A stretch of DNA of 64,000 bases from Cellulomonas persica. GTDB lineage: Bacteria > Actinomycetota > Actinomycetes > Actinomycetales > Cellulomonadaceae. Within the stretch, counting starts at the first letter, position 1, and every line of letters begins with the position of its first letter. Of this stretch, positions 33,265 through 41,942 are shown piece by piece. The position numbers were made by a program, and so were the translations under genes. The stretch covers positions 124,001 through 188,000 of the forward strand of contig NZ_BJUA01000003.1 in the NCBI RefSeq assembly GCF_007989825.1. The letters run 5' to 3'. The notes beneath the pieces are model-generated. The model was not told the origin of the DNA. It saw nothing but the letters and a program-made list of their open reading frames with translations, and made no database searches.

Positions 33265-34749
33265 GTGTCCACCCTGAGCGTGCTCGTCGAGCGTCACGGC
33301 CCCTTGCCCCCGGCGGACCTGGAGTGGCTCCACCTGCTCGTCGGCGACTGGCAGGTCGTCTCCGATCTCGCCTTCGCCGACCTCGTGCTGTGGCTGCCGA
33401 CCACCGACGGCGACTTCGTCGCGATCGCGCAGTGCCGGCCCTCGACCGGGGCGACCGTGCACTACGACGACGTGGTGGGCTCGCGCGCGCCGGAGGGGCA
33501 GCGGCCGCAGCTGCAGCGCTCGCTCGACGAGCGGCGTCAGCTGCGCTCGCGCGAGCCCCGGTGGTTCGGCTCGTACGCGGTGCGCGAGGAGGCGATCCCC
33601 GTCGTGCGGGACGGTCGTCCGATCGCCGTGATCGCCCGGCAGACGAACCTCGGCGGCGCGCGCACGCCGAGCCGGCTCGAGCTGAACTACGTCGAGGCGG
33701 CCGACGACATCTTCGGGATGATCGCGTCGGGCGACTTCCCGGCGGCTGACGCGCCCACCGGCCCGCGCCGCGGCGCGCCGCGTGTCGGCGACGGGCTGGT
33801 GCGCCTCAACTCCGAGGGCGAGGTCCTGTACGCGAGCCCCAACGCGCTGTCGTGCTTCCACCGCCTCGGAGCGCTCGGGGACCTCGTCGGCCGGTCGCTG
33901 GTCGAGGTGACCGCCGACCTCATCCCGGAGCAGCGCGCGACCGTCGACGAGTCGATGCCGCTCGTGCTCATGGGGCGCGCGCCGTGGCGGACCGACGTCG
34001 AGGTCGGGGGAGTGGCGCTCTCGCTGCGCGCGGTGCCGCTGACGGACGAGGGCCAGCGCATCGGCGCGGTGCTGCTGTGCCGCGACGTGTCCGAGCTGCG
34101 GCGCCGCGAGCGCGAGCTCATCACCAAGGACGCCACGATCCGCGAGATCCACCACCGCGTGAAGAACAACTTGCAGACCGTCGCCGCACTGCTGCGGCTG
34201 CAGTCGCGGCGCATGACCTCGCCCGAGGCGCGCGACGCGCTCACCGAGGCCATGCGACGCGTCGCGACGATCGCGCTCGTGCACGACTCGCTGTCGCAGA
34301 CGATCGACGAGAGCGTCCCGTTCGACGACCTCGTCGGGCGCAGCCTGCGGCTCGCGGCGGACGCGGCCTCGGCCGGTGCGCACGTCCGCACGACCGTGTC
34401 GGGCACGTTCGGCTCGGTCCGGGCGGAGGACGCCACGGCGCTCGCGCTCGTGCTGACCGAGCTCGTGACGAACGCGGTCGAGCACGGGTTCGAGGGGCGC
34501 GAGTCGGGGCGCGTCGAGGTGTTCGTCGAGCGCGAGGACGACGACCTCACCGTCACGGTGGCCGACGACGGCTCGGGTATCCCCGAGGGCCGCGGCGCGG
34601 GTTCGGGGCTCGGCACGCAGATCGTCCAGACGCTCGTCACCAACGAGCTGCGCGGAGGCATCGAGTGGCGGGCACGGCCCGAGGGCGGCACGGCGGTCGT
34701 CGTGCGGGTCCAGCTGCGCACGTCACGCGACGCCGCCCAGGTCGGCTGA
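33265..34749 (+). CDS. pdtaS: Soluble sensor histidine kinase PdtaS
   Basis: A 494-residue cytosolic kinase. Residues 1-150 form a GAF-like domain and about 170-285 a PAS domain. The HisKA_2 phosphoacceptor region follows with IREIHHRVKNNLQTV, then a HATPase_c domain with ELVTNAVEHGF and the G-box ADDGSGIPEG. PdtaS pairs with the ANTAR-type RNA-binding regulator PdtaR in mycobacteria; no pdtaR is in the window. The gene is convergent with whiB1, the same neighbourhood as in Mycobacterium tuberculosis, which strengthens the assignment. The start is a leaderless GTG. Confidence 0.92.
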   Translation: MSTLSVLVERHGPLPPADLEWLHLLVGDWQVVSDLAFADLVLWLPTTDGDFVAIAQCRPSTGATVHYDDVVGSRAPEGQRPQLQRSLDERRQLRSREPRWFGSYAVREEAIPVVRDGRPIAVIARQTNLGGARTPSRLELNYVEAADDIFGMIASGDFPAADAPTGPRRGAPRVGDGLVRLNSEGEVLYASPNALSCFHRLGALGDLVGRSLVEVTADLIPEQRATVDESMPLVLMGRAPWRTDVEVGGVALSLRAVPLTDEGQRIGAVLLCRDVSELRRRERELITKDATIREIHHRVKNNLQTVAALLRLQSRRMTSPEARDALTEAMRRVATIALVHDSLSQTIDESVPFDDLVGRSLRLAADAASAGAHVRTTVSGTFGSVRAEDATALALVLTELVTNAVEHGFEGRESGRVEVFVEREDDDLTVTVADDGSGIPEGRGAGSGLGTQIVQTLVTNELRGGIEWRARPEGGTAVVVRVQLRTSRDAAQVG

Positions 34750-34839
34750 CCGCCCACGTCGGCTGACGCGCACGCCGTCGGGGACGACGCGCGTGCGGCC
34801 CGCGGGCGTGGGACGACGAGGCCCACGAGGGTGGGACGA

Positions 34840-34871
34840 CGAAGGGGCCGGCCAGACGGCCGACCCCTTCG
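34840..34871. terminator. Bidirectional hairpin between pdtaS and whiB1
   Basis: CGAAGGGG pairs with CCCCTTCG and, after one C/A mismatch, CGGCC pairs with GGCCG around a 4-nt loop (13 paired bp). It lies 90 bp after pdtaS and 22 bp after whiB1, so it can serve both convergent genes. GTGGGACGACGA occurs twice just before it. Confidence 0.7.
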
Positions 34872-34893
34872 GAAAGCTGTGGTGCGCGGCTGG

Positions 34894-35142
34894 TCAGCCG
34901 GCGCGGCGCTGACGCGCGGTGCGGCGCTTGAGCGCGCGACGCTCGTCCTCGGACAGGCCACCCCACACGCCGGCGTCCTGACCGGTCTCGATCGCCCACT
35001 TGAGGCACGTGTCGACGACGTCGCAACGACGGCAGACAGCCTTGGCCTCCTCGATCTGGAGGAGGGCAGGACCCGTGTTGCCGATCGGGAAGAACAGCTC
35101 GGGGTCCTCGTCGAGACACGCTGCGCGGTGGCGCCAATCCAT
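34894..35142 (-). CDS. whiB1: WhiB-family iron-sulfur transcription factor, WhiB1 type
   Basis: An 82-residue Wbl protein. The four [4Fe-4S] cysteines are at 9, 37, 40 and 46, the positions of mycobacterial WhiB1, and GVWGGLSEDERRALKRR is the C-terminal turn plus basic DNA-binding tail. MDWRHRAACLDEDPELFFP is close to WhiB1. WhiB1 binds sigma A and senses nitric oxide, which is notable in a genome that reduces nitrate. ATG 35142 is preceded by a perfect AAGGAG at 9-10 nt. Its neighbour pdtaS matches the M. tuberculosis gene order. Confidence 0.95.
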   Translation of the reverse strand: MDWRHRAACLDEDPELFFPIGNTGPALLQIEEAKAVCRRCDVVDTCLKWAIETGQDAGVWGGLSEDERRALKRRTARQRRAG

Positions 35143-35534
35143 GTGAACTCTCCTTGGGCGCACGACGACGACCGCACCCGGGTGAGGGCGCGCGTGACGT
35201 CATGCACGATGCGTTGGGGGGCTGGGCGGAAGACCTGCTGCATCAAGACTCACACCCGATCTTCGTTCGCACAAGGGGTTACGAGATGGTTTCGACTTCA
35301 TGACGGCTGAGGCGTTGGTCACAGTGGTCTGAGCGTGTTTCGCCCGGGTCGGATCGATTCGGACGGGTCTGGGGGCCGACGGCGAGTGAGATGTGGTCGA
35401 ACGGCGTGTCCGGACGTGGTATGGGTCACGTCGGCGTGTCGGTGTCGCCACGCGGGGGCGGGTGTGCGTCGGCACCGGCGAGCCGCCCGACCGGACGACT
35501 GAGACGCGTCGCGGGGCGCGCGCCCGGCTCCCCG
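35143..35534. other. Gene-free region between whiB1 and a membrane-protein gene
   Basis: About 390 bp with no supported coding frame on either strand. It must hold the whiB1 promoter on the minus strand; TTGATG at 35247-35242 is the only -35-like hexamer noticed and no matching -10 was found. The stretch 35250-35330 is less GC-rich than its surroundings, in keeping with a promoter. No RNA gene recognised. Confidence 0.5.
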
Positions 35535-35540
35535 TAGGCT
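35535..35540 (+). promoter_or_regulatory. -10 motif TAGGCT of a leaderless promoter (membrane protein)
   Basis: TAGGCT ends 6 nt before the GTG at 35547; no ribosome binding site is present. Confidence 0.55.
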
Positions 35541-35546
35541 CGGCGC

Positions 35547-36005
35547 GTGAGCTCCCCGACGCCCGCCTCCGCCCACCCGAGCCGCCCGGCCGCGCTCGTC
35601 GTCGTGTGCCTCCTGACGCTGCTCGAGGCCGCCGCCGCGGTCGGCCTCGCGGTCGCCTGGGCCGTCGACCTCGTGCGTGGGGTGTCCGTCCGGCCCGCAG
35701 CGACCGTGTTCCTCGTCGTCTTCGGGCTCGGCGTCGCGCTCGTGCTGGCGGCGTCCGCGCGCGGGCTGTGGCGCGGCCGCCGGTGGGCGCGCTCGCCCGT
35801 CATGACGTGGCAGATCATGCTCGTCGTGCTGTCGGTGGGCTGGCTCGGCGTCGAGTCGAGCCTGTGGGCGTGGGGTGTCCTCGTCGCCGCGGCGGTCGTC
35901 GGCGTCGGTCTGCTCCTGCCCGCGGTCGTCGCCGTGACGACGGCTCCGCGCGAGGACGCCAGCGGCGCCCCGGGTACCCCCTCCGGTACTCCGAAGCGCC
36001 GCTGA
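35547..36005 (+). CDS. Four-helix membrane protein of unknown function
   Basis: A 152-residue protein with four predicted helices (about residues 16-38, 50-70, 85-100, 105-128), an Arg-rich loop GLWRGRRWARSP in the middle and a hydrophilic tail. Small actinobacterial membrane proteins of this layout are common and uncharacterised. Start GTG 35547 fits a leaderless transcript. It converges with the FtsX-type permease gene 22 bp away. Confidence 0.7.
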   Translation: MSSPTPASAHPSRPAALVVVCLLTLLEAAAAVGLAVAWAVDLVRGVSVRPAATVFLVVFGLGVALVLAASARGLWRGRRWARSPVMTWQIMLVVLSVGWLGVESSLWAWGVLVAAAVVGVGLLLPAVVAVTTAPREDASGAPGTPSGTPKRR

Positions 36006-36027
36006 ACGCCCCTCGCGCGGTGCGCGG

Positions 36028-38577
36028 TCAGTCGACCGCGAGCGCCGCCACGGGTGAGGTCCGCACGGCCGAGCGAGCCGGCAGGACCGAGGCCAGCAGG
36101 CCGGCGCCGAGCGCGACCGCGACGATCACCGCCACGTCCGCCCAGTCCACCGCGAGGCGCGGCTCACCCATCGCGCCGAACGCGATCGCCGAGCCGGCCC
36201 ACCCGTACAGCACCCCGAGCACCACGCCGAGCACGCCGCCGACGCCCGAGATGAGCATGCCCTCGGCCGCCAGCGACAGCCGCAGCCGCCGCTTGGTGAG
36301 CCCGATCGCGCGCAGCGTCGCCGACTCGCGGCGCCGCTCGATCACGGACAGCGACAGCGTGTTCGCCACACCGACGAGCGCGATCACGACCGCGACGGCC
36401 AGCAGGCCCACGACGATCGCCAGCAGCGTGTCGATGAGCTGCTCGTACTGCGTGCGCAGCGAGATCGGCGACTCGATCGCGACCGACTCGTCGGCCAGCT
36501 CGTTGCGGACCGCCTCGACCACCGCGACCGCGTCGGCGTCGGACGCGATGCGCGCCCAGACCGTCGTCGTCGGGGTGTCGTCGCCGACGATCGCGTCGAA
36601 CGTCGCGGGGGTCAGGTACGCGGTGCTCTCGCGACCGCTGTCCACGACGACCGGGTCGAGGACGCGGGGCTCGCCGACGTCCATGGGCTGCCCGGTGAAC
36701 GGGTCGATCCGAGTGACCGGCTGGCTCGCGTCCCACACGTCGGCGGCCACGACGATGCGGTCGTCGCCCGCCGCCGCGGCGATCCGGCCGTCGCGGAGCA
36801 CCGCCTCGACCTCGGGGGTCAGCGCACGTGCGGTGTACCACTGGTCACCCAACGACACCTCGGCGCTCGGCACGTCGACGGCGCTCTCGATGCCGTTGAC
36901 GCCCGCGACGGTCCGCGCGACGTCCGCGGACAGCGGCTCGACGCCCTCCGACGCGCTCCTGATCTCGATGTCGACGTGGTAGTGGGCGTCGAGCTCGGCG
37001 GCGAGCGACTCGCGTGCGCTGGCCGCGCCCGTCGACATGAGCGCGACCAGGGTCACGCCGATCAGCAGCGCGGTGCTCGTCGCCGCCGTCCGGCGCGGGT
37101 TGCGCACGGTGTTGGCCGAGGCCAGGCGCGCGGCCGGGCCGGCCTTGCCGAGGAGGCGGCCGACGAGCGCGACCATGAGCGGGACCCAGAAGACTGCGCC
37201 GACCAGGACACCGACGAACGACACGCTGCCACCGAGGATGCCCAGCCCCAGCCAGGTCAGCGCCTCCGAGGGCCGCGCGTGGGCGCCCACGAGCGCCATC
37301 GCGAGCACGGCCGTCCCGCCGACGAAGAGCAGGAGCGAGAAGCCCAGCCGCAGCTTGCCGGCGCGCGAGGCGACGTCGGGTGCGTCGATCGGTCGCAGCG
37401 CGGCGATCGGGCTGACCTGCGTCGCCGCACGCGCCGGGACGAGCGCCGCGAGCACCGTGACGACCACGCCGACGAGCACCGGCACGAGCACGACCGACGG
37501 CGTCAGCTGGACGAACGCCGGCAGCGGCATGTCGTCCTGCATGCGGCCCAGCACGGACAGCGCCCCCTGCGCGACGCCCGTCCCGAGCAGCACACCGAGG
37601 ACCGACGCGCCCACACCGAGGATCGCGGCCTCGAGCAGCACCGAGCGGCGCAGCTGACCGCGCACGGCACCGACGCAGCGCAGCAGCGCGAGCGTGCGGG
37701 CCCGCTGCGCGACGAGGACCTGGAACGTGTTGGAGATGACGAGCGCGGCCACGATCAGGGCGACCGCCGCGAAGCCGAGGATCGCCGCGACGACGAAGTT
37801 GTTGCCGTCGCCGGTCTCCTCGATCTGCGCCTCGGCGGCCTGGTCGCGCGTGAGCACCTCGACCGGCTCGGCGTCCTCCCGGTCCGCTGTCGCCGCCCCG
37901 AGCATCGTGCGGACGGCCTCGTGCACCGCCGGGGTGTTCTTCGGCGCACTGATCAGCGCGCCGTCGGCGCCGGCCGCCTCCGGGTCGAGGTTCGTCCAGG
38001 TGAGCATCGAGTCCCGGGTCGCGAGCGTGGCGCCGCCGAAACCGGTCCAGGCCCCGCCCGGGTCGGTCGTGAACCCCGACACCGTCGCGTCGGTCGTGTG
38101 GTACTCGGGGTCGGCGTTCTCGGGCCACGTGGTCCACGAGACCTCCACGGTGCCGCCGACCTGGACGTCCAGTCGCTTCGCGACCGAGCGGGGAAGGGCG
38201 ATCTCGTCGTCCTCCTGCGGCTCGCGCCCCTCGACGACCGTGAGCGAGGACAGCGCGGGTTCGGACGCGACCGGCAGCATGATCTGCCAGGACCGCGAGG
38301 CGCCCTTGCGGATCTCGGTACCGCCGACGAGCACGGGGTCGACCGCCTGGACGCCGGGCACGTCGGCGATCTCGTCGAGCAGCCCGATGACGTCGCCGTC
38401 GACCACGAGGTCCGCCTGGGCGAAGCTCGCGGTCACCGAGTCGTAGCTCGCACGCTTGATGACGCCGCCCGTGAGCAGCGTCGCCGCGACGAACGCGGTG
38501 CCGATCGCGATCGCGATCGCGGCCGCGGTGAGTCGGCCCAGGCTGCGGCGCATCTGGGCGAGGGTGAGGCGGAGCAT
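36028..38577 (-). CDS. ABC transporter permease, FtsX/MacB-like, duplicated
   Basis: An 849-residue permease with an N-terminal helix, a MacB-PCD-like extracytoplasmic domain (about residues 45-240), three helices of a first FtsX domain, a further helix region, a second extracytoplasmic domain, and a second FtsX domain at the C-terminus (VVIALVGVANTLSLSVIERR). This double-FtsX layout is usual for actinobacterial LolE/MacB-type exporters, which move peptides, lipids or lipoproteins. ATG 38577 overlaps the ATPase stop by one base (TGATG). Substrate unknown. Confidence 0.9.
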   Translation of the reverse strand: MLRLTLAQMRRSLGRLTAAAIAIAIGTAFVAATLLTGGVIKRASYDSVTASFAQADLVVDGDVIGLLDEIADVPGVQAVDPVLVGGTEIRKGASRSWQIMLPVASEPALSSLTVVEGREPQEDDEIALPRSVAKRLDVQVGGTVEVSWTTWPENADPEYHTTDATVSGFTTDPGGAWTGFGGATLATRDSMLTWTNLDPEAAGADGALISAPKNTPAVHEAVRTMLGAATADREDAEPVEVLTRDQAAEAQIEETGDGNNFVVAAILGFAAVALIVAALVISNTFQVLVAQRARTLALLRCVGAVRGQLRRSVLLEAAILGVGASVLGVLLGTGVAQGALSVLGRMQDDMPLPAFVQLTPSVVLVPVLVGVVVTVLAALVPARAATQVSPIAALRPIDAPDVASRAGKLRLGFSLLLFVGGTAVLAMALVGAHARPSEALTWLGLGILGGSVSFVGVLVGAVFWVPLMVALVGRLLGKAGPAARLASANTVRNPRRTAATSTALLIGVTLVALMSTGAASARESLAAELDAHYHVDIEIRSASEGVEPLSADVARTVAGVNGIESAVDVPSAEVSLGDQWYTARALTPEVEAVLRDGRIAAAAGDDRIVVAADVWDASQPVTRIDPFTGQPMDVGEPRVLDPVVVDSGRESTAYLTPATFDAIVGDDTPTTTVWARIASDADAVAVVEAVRNELADESVAIESPISLRTQYEQLIDTLLAIVVGLLAVAVVIALVGVANTLSLSVIERRRESATLRAIGLTKRRLRLSLAAEGMLISGVGGVLGVVLGVLYGWAGSAIAFGAMGEPRLAVDWADVAVIVAVALGAGLLASVLPARSAVRTSPVAALAVD

Positions 38578-39383
38578 CAGGCGCTCACCCCGTCGGCGAT
38601 CGGCGCCTCGAGCGTGCGCAGGGCCTCGAGGCCCGCGAGCACGGACTCGGGCGTGGGCTCGGCGATGTCGCCGGCGATCCGGCCGTCGGCGAGCAGCACC
38701 ACGCGGTCGGCGTAGGCGGCGGCCGTCGGGTCGTGGGTGACCATGATGACCGTGCGACCCAGCTCCCGGACCGAGCGGCGCAGGAACGAGAGCACCTCGG
38801 CGCCCGAGCGCGAGTCGAGGTTCCCCGTGGGCTCGTCGGCGAACACGACGTCGGGGCGCGTGATGAGCGCCCGCGCGATCGCGACACGCTGCTGCTGACC
38901 GCCGGACAGCTCGCTCGGGCGGTGCGTCAGGCGTCCCGCCAGGCCGAGCGTCGCAGTCAGCAGGTCGAGCCACTCGCGGTCGACGCGTGCGCCGGCCAGC
39001 TCGAGCGGCAGCGTGATGTTCTGCTCGGCGGTGAACATCGGCAGCAGGTTGAAGGACTGGAAGACGAACCCGATCCGGTCACGACGCAGGTGCGTGAGGG
39101 CGTCGTCGTCGAGCGACGTCAGCTCGGTCTCACCCAGGCGCACGGACCCGGACGTCGCCAGGTCGAGCCCGGCGAGCAGGTGCATGAGCGTCGACTTGCC
39201 GGAGCCCGACGGCCCCATGATCGCCGTGAACGCGCCGGCCGCGAAGTCGACGTCGACACCGTCGAGCGCACGCACCGCGGCGGCCCCCGACCCATAGGTC
39301 TTGGTCAGGCCGCGCGCCGACGAGGCGGGGACCGCTCCGGGCGTGCCGGGCACGGGAACGGCTGCGGGCGTGGAAGAAGACAC
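38577..39383 (-). CDS. ABC transporter ATP-binding protein, LolD/MacB-like
   Basis: A 268-residue ATPase with Walker A GPSGSGKST, Q-loop FVFQSFNLLP, signature LSGGQQQRVAIARAL, Walker B VVFADEPTGNLD and switch histidine in VTHDP. The FNLLP and EPTGNLDS motifs are those of the MacB/LolD subfamily and fit the FtsX-type partner. GTG 39383 follows GAGGAG; the frame is open to 39485 but the added residues are Arg-rich. This gene is followed by the NarL-type two-component genes on the same strand upstream, which may regulate the exporter. Confidence 0.92.
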   Translation of the reverse strand: MSSSTPAAVPVPGTPGAVPASSARGLTKTYGSGAAAVRALDGVDVDFAAGAFTAIMGPSGSGKSTLMHLLAGLDLATSGSVRLGETELTSLDDDALTHLRRDRIGFVFQSFNLLPMFTAEQNITLPLELAGARVDREWLDLLTATLGLAGRLTHRPSELSGGQQQRVAIARALITRPDVVFADEPTGNLDSRSGAEVLSFLRRSVRELGRTVIMVTHDPTAAAYADRVVLLADGRIAGDIAEPTPESVLAGLEALRTLEAPIADGVSA

Positions 39384-39521
39384 GGTGCTCCTCGGGTGGT
39401 GTCGGGATCGGTACGTGACCAGGCTAGGAACGAGCCGGACGCGGGCTCGTCGCCCCCCGGTCTCGACGTGCGCGACCTGCGTCATCCCGCGGGATGACCT
39501 GCCGCTACCCCCGTGGTGGCG

Positions 39522-40301
39522 TCAGCAGCCGGGACGCACCAGACCGGCCTCGTACGCGGTCACCACGGCCTGGACGCGGTCACGCGCGCCGAGCTTGGCC
39601 AGGATCCGGCCGACGTGCGTCTTGACCGTCGCCTCGGCGACGAACAGGTCGCGGCCGATCTCGGTGTTCGAGCGGCCGCGTGCCATGAGCAGCAGGACCT
39701 CGCGCTCCCGCTCGGTGAGCTCGGCGACCATCACCTGCGCCGCGTTCGGCTGGCCGTCCTCGGTCGCGGGCTCGGGCAGCGCGGTGACCAGGTGCTCGAT
39801 CAGGCGGCGCGTCGACGAGGGCGCGATGACCGCGTCGCCGTGGTGGACCGTGCGGATCGCCGCGAGCATCTCCTCGGGCGGGGCGTCCTTGAGCAGGAAC
39901 CCGCTGGCCCCCGCCCGGATCGCGGCGAGCACGTACTCGTCGAGGTCGAACGTCGTCAGCACGATCACGCGCGGGGCGGGGTGCTCGGACGTGCCGCGCG
40001 CGACGATCTGCGCGGTCGCCTCGAGGCCGTCCATCGTCGGCATGCGCACGTCCATGAGGACGACGTCGACGCGGCCGAGCGCCGTCGCCGCGCCCGGGTC
40101 CAGCGCGCGCACCGCCTGGGCGCCGTCCCCGGCCTCGAGCACGACCTCGAGGTCGGGCTGCGAGTCGATGACCATGCGGAACCCGGCGCGCACGAGCTGC
40201 TGGTCGTCGACCAGCGCGACGCGCACGACGCCGTCGGCGGGCGTCGCGGCGCCGGTCGTCGTGGCGCCGGGCGTCGTGGTGCCGTTCGGCTGGTCGGTCA
40301 T
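39522..40301 (-). CDS. NarL/LuxR-family response regulator
   Basis: A 259-residue regulator. The receiver domain has VALVDDQQLVR and the phosphoacceptor aspartate in VVLMDVRMPTMDG. A LuxR-type helix-turn-helix at the C-terminus (LTEREREVLLLMARGRSNTEIG) binds DNA. An Ala/Thr-rich extension of about 24 residues precedes the receiver. ATG 40301 follows CAGGAG. It pairs with the histidine kinase gene 85 bp upstream and lies next to an FtsX-type exporter, an arrangement often seen for systems responding to cell-envelope stress or peptide antibiotics. Confidence 0.92.
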   Translation of the reverse strand: MTDQPNGTTTPGATTTGAATPADGVVRVALVDDQQLVRAGFRMVIDSQPDLEVVLEAGDGAQAVRALDPGAATALGRVDVVLMDVRMPTMDGLEATAQIVARGTSEHPAPRVIVLTTFDLDEYVLAAIRAGASGFLLKDAPPEEMLAAIRTVHHGDAVIAPSSTRRLIEHLVTALPEPATEDGQPNAAQVMVAELTEREREVLLLMARGRSNTEIGRDLFVAEATVKTHVGRILAKLGARDRVQAVVTAYEAGLVRPGC

Positions 40302-40386
40302 CGGTCGTTCTCCTGCTGCGGGTCGGGGGTGGTCGCGCGCGGCGCGCCCGTGGCGGGGACAGTCTCGTCGGCGCGCGGGGGTGCCG

Positions 40387-41769
40387 TCACACGCGCGGAC
40401 CCTTCGTCGCCGTCGTGGGGGCCGCGGCCGCACGCGGGACGTCGTCCGGGGGTGCGGGAGCATCAGGGGCGGCAGTGGCGCCCGCGGTCGTGGCCGGGGC
40501 GTCGGAGCGCGACGTCCCGAAGCCCGGGACGGCGGAGCCGGGCACGCCTCGGCGGGGGAACGGCAGGCGGGCGTGCACGCGGAAGCCGCCGCCCTTGCGC
40601 GGACCCGCGGTGACCTCGCCGCCGAACATCGCCGCGCGTTCCTGCATGCCGCGCAGGCCCTGGCCCAGCCCGTCGGAGTCGGCGGACGCGCCGCGCCCGT
40701 CGTCGGCGACGTCGAGCTCGATCGCGTCGCGCAACCACTGCACGACGACCGTCACCCGCGGCGACGGGCCCGCGTGCTTGAGCACGTTGGTGAGCGCCTC
40801 CTGCGTGATCCGGTAGACCGCCAGCCCGACGCCCGGGGGCAGCGGGTGCGGCTCGCCCATGCGGACGAGCGACACGTGCGCACCGCTGAGCCGCACCTGC
40901 TCGACCAGCCGGTTGATGTCGGCCTCGCCGGGTTGGGGGGTGGTCTGCGCGGGGCTCGCGTCGGGCAGCACACCCGGCCCGTCGGCGGTCGCCCGGAGCC
41001 TGCCGTCGTCGCTGCGCAGCACCCCCAGCAGCCGGCGCATGTCGGTCAGCGCGGCGCGGCCCGTCTCGGCGATCGTCTCGAGCGCCCGTGTCGCGGCCCG
41101 GGGGTCGACCTGCGCGGCGTAGCGCCCGCCGTCGGCCTGGGCGATCACGACGGACAGCGAGTGCGCGACGATGTCGTGCATCTCGCGTGCGATGCGTGCG
41201 CGCTCGGCGGACGTGGCGATCTGCGCCTGCTGGTCGCGCTCCTTCTCGAGCCGCTCCGCGCGGTCGACGAGCGCCTCGAGCGTCTCGCGCCGCGAGCGGC
41301 GCACGAGCCCGAACGCGAACACGGTCAACGAGCTCGTCGCGACCAGCATGCAGATGACGACGACCGCGGGCGCGTAGTAGTCGGCGACGAGCTGCAGCGG
41401 CAGCAGGACGCTGCTCAGGAGCGCCCCGCTGATCGCCGCGCGGTACGCCCAGCGCGGGCCGTGCACGGTGACGGAGTACAGCGCGACGAGCACGGCGAGG
41501 TCGGCGGGCAGGATGCCGGGCACGGTGATGAGCTGGGCGAGCGCGACCAGGTAGACGGCGGCCGCGGACGCGGTGGGTCGCACGCGACGCCACGCGAGGG
41601 GCCCGATGAGCAGGAGCGCCCAGAGCAGCAGCGCGTCGCCGGACATCGGCAGGCCCGAGCCGGCCATCGTCAGCGGGCCGAGCAGGAAGAAGAGCAGGAT
41701 CGCCCCGGTCGCGTCCACCGCGAACCGGTGCGCGTCCTCCCAGCGCAGCAGGCGGTCCCAGATGCTCAC
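40387..41769 (-). CDS. Sensor histidine kinase, HisKA_3 (NarL-partner) type
   Basis: A 460-residue kinase with four or five membrane helices in the first 150 residues and no large sensor domain, so it probably detects a membrane-borne signal. The dimerisation/phosphoacceptor region is ARIAREMHDIVAHSLS, followed by a HATPase_c domain (EALTNVLKHAG, DDGRGAS). A Pro/Ala/Thr-rich tail of about 60 residues is added. GTG 41769 has TAGGCT 6 nt upstream and no Shine-Dalgarno. It is cognate to the downstream response regulator. Confidence 0.92.
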   Translation of the reverse strand: MSIWDRLLRWEDAHRFAVDATGAILLFFLLGPLTMAGSGLPMSGDALLLWALLLIGPLAWRRVRPTASAAAVYLVALAQLITVPGILPADLAVLVALYSVTVHGPRWAYRAAISGALLSSVLLPLQLVADYYAPAVVVICMLVATSSLTVFAFGLVRRSRRETLEALVDRAERLEKERDQQAQIATSAERARIAREMHDIVAHSLSVVIAQADGGRYAAQVDPRAATRALETIAETGRAALTDMRRLLGVLRSDDGRLRATADGPGVLPDASPAQTTPQPGEADINRLVEQVRLSGAHVSLVRMGEPHPLPPGVGLAVYRITQEALTNVLKHAGPSPRVTVVVQWLRDAIELDVADDGRGASADSDGLGQGLRGMQERAAMFGGEVTAGPRKGGGFRVHARLPFPRRGVPGSAVPGFGTSRSDAPATTAGATAAPDAPAPPDDVPRAAAAPTTATKGPRV

Positions 41770-41775
41770 CCCGCG

Positions 41776-41781
41776 AGCCTA
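41776..41781 (-). promoter_or_regulatory. -10 motif TAGGCT of a leaderless promoter (histidine kinase)
   Basis: TAGGCT ends 6 nt before the GTG at 41769. It is divergent from another leaderless promoter at 41931. Confidence 0.55.
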
Positions 41782-41930
41782 GGGCGGCGCCGCGGCCCCG
41801 TCGTGCGCCTGCGGTCGGACCCGGGAGTGCCGCGCGTGCGACTGAGGGTGCGCAGCGGACACGTGCGCACCGACGAACCTCACACGGTGCGTGGGTCGCG
41901 AGTCCTGGCGGCGGATACCAGAGCGTGACC

Positions 41931-41936
41931 TAGCAT
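41931..41936 (+). promoter_or_regulatory. -10 motif TAGCAT of a leaderless promoter (OmpR-type regulator)
   Basis: TAGCAT ends 6 nt before the ATG at 41943; no ribosome binding site is present. Confidence 0.6.
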
Positions 41937-41942
41937 GGGCGA

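Noticed and set aside
35269..35274. TTGTGC as a -35 for whiB1
   Set aside because: No acceptable -10 hexamer at 16-19 bp; left unassigned.
39301..41928. An 875-codon plus-strand frame opposite the two-component genes
   Set aside because: Antisense to clear receiver, HTH and kinase domains; no domain of its own.
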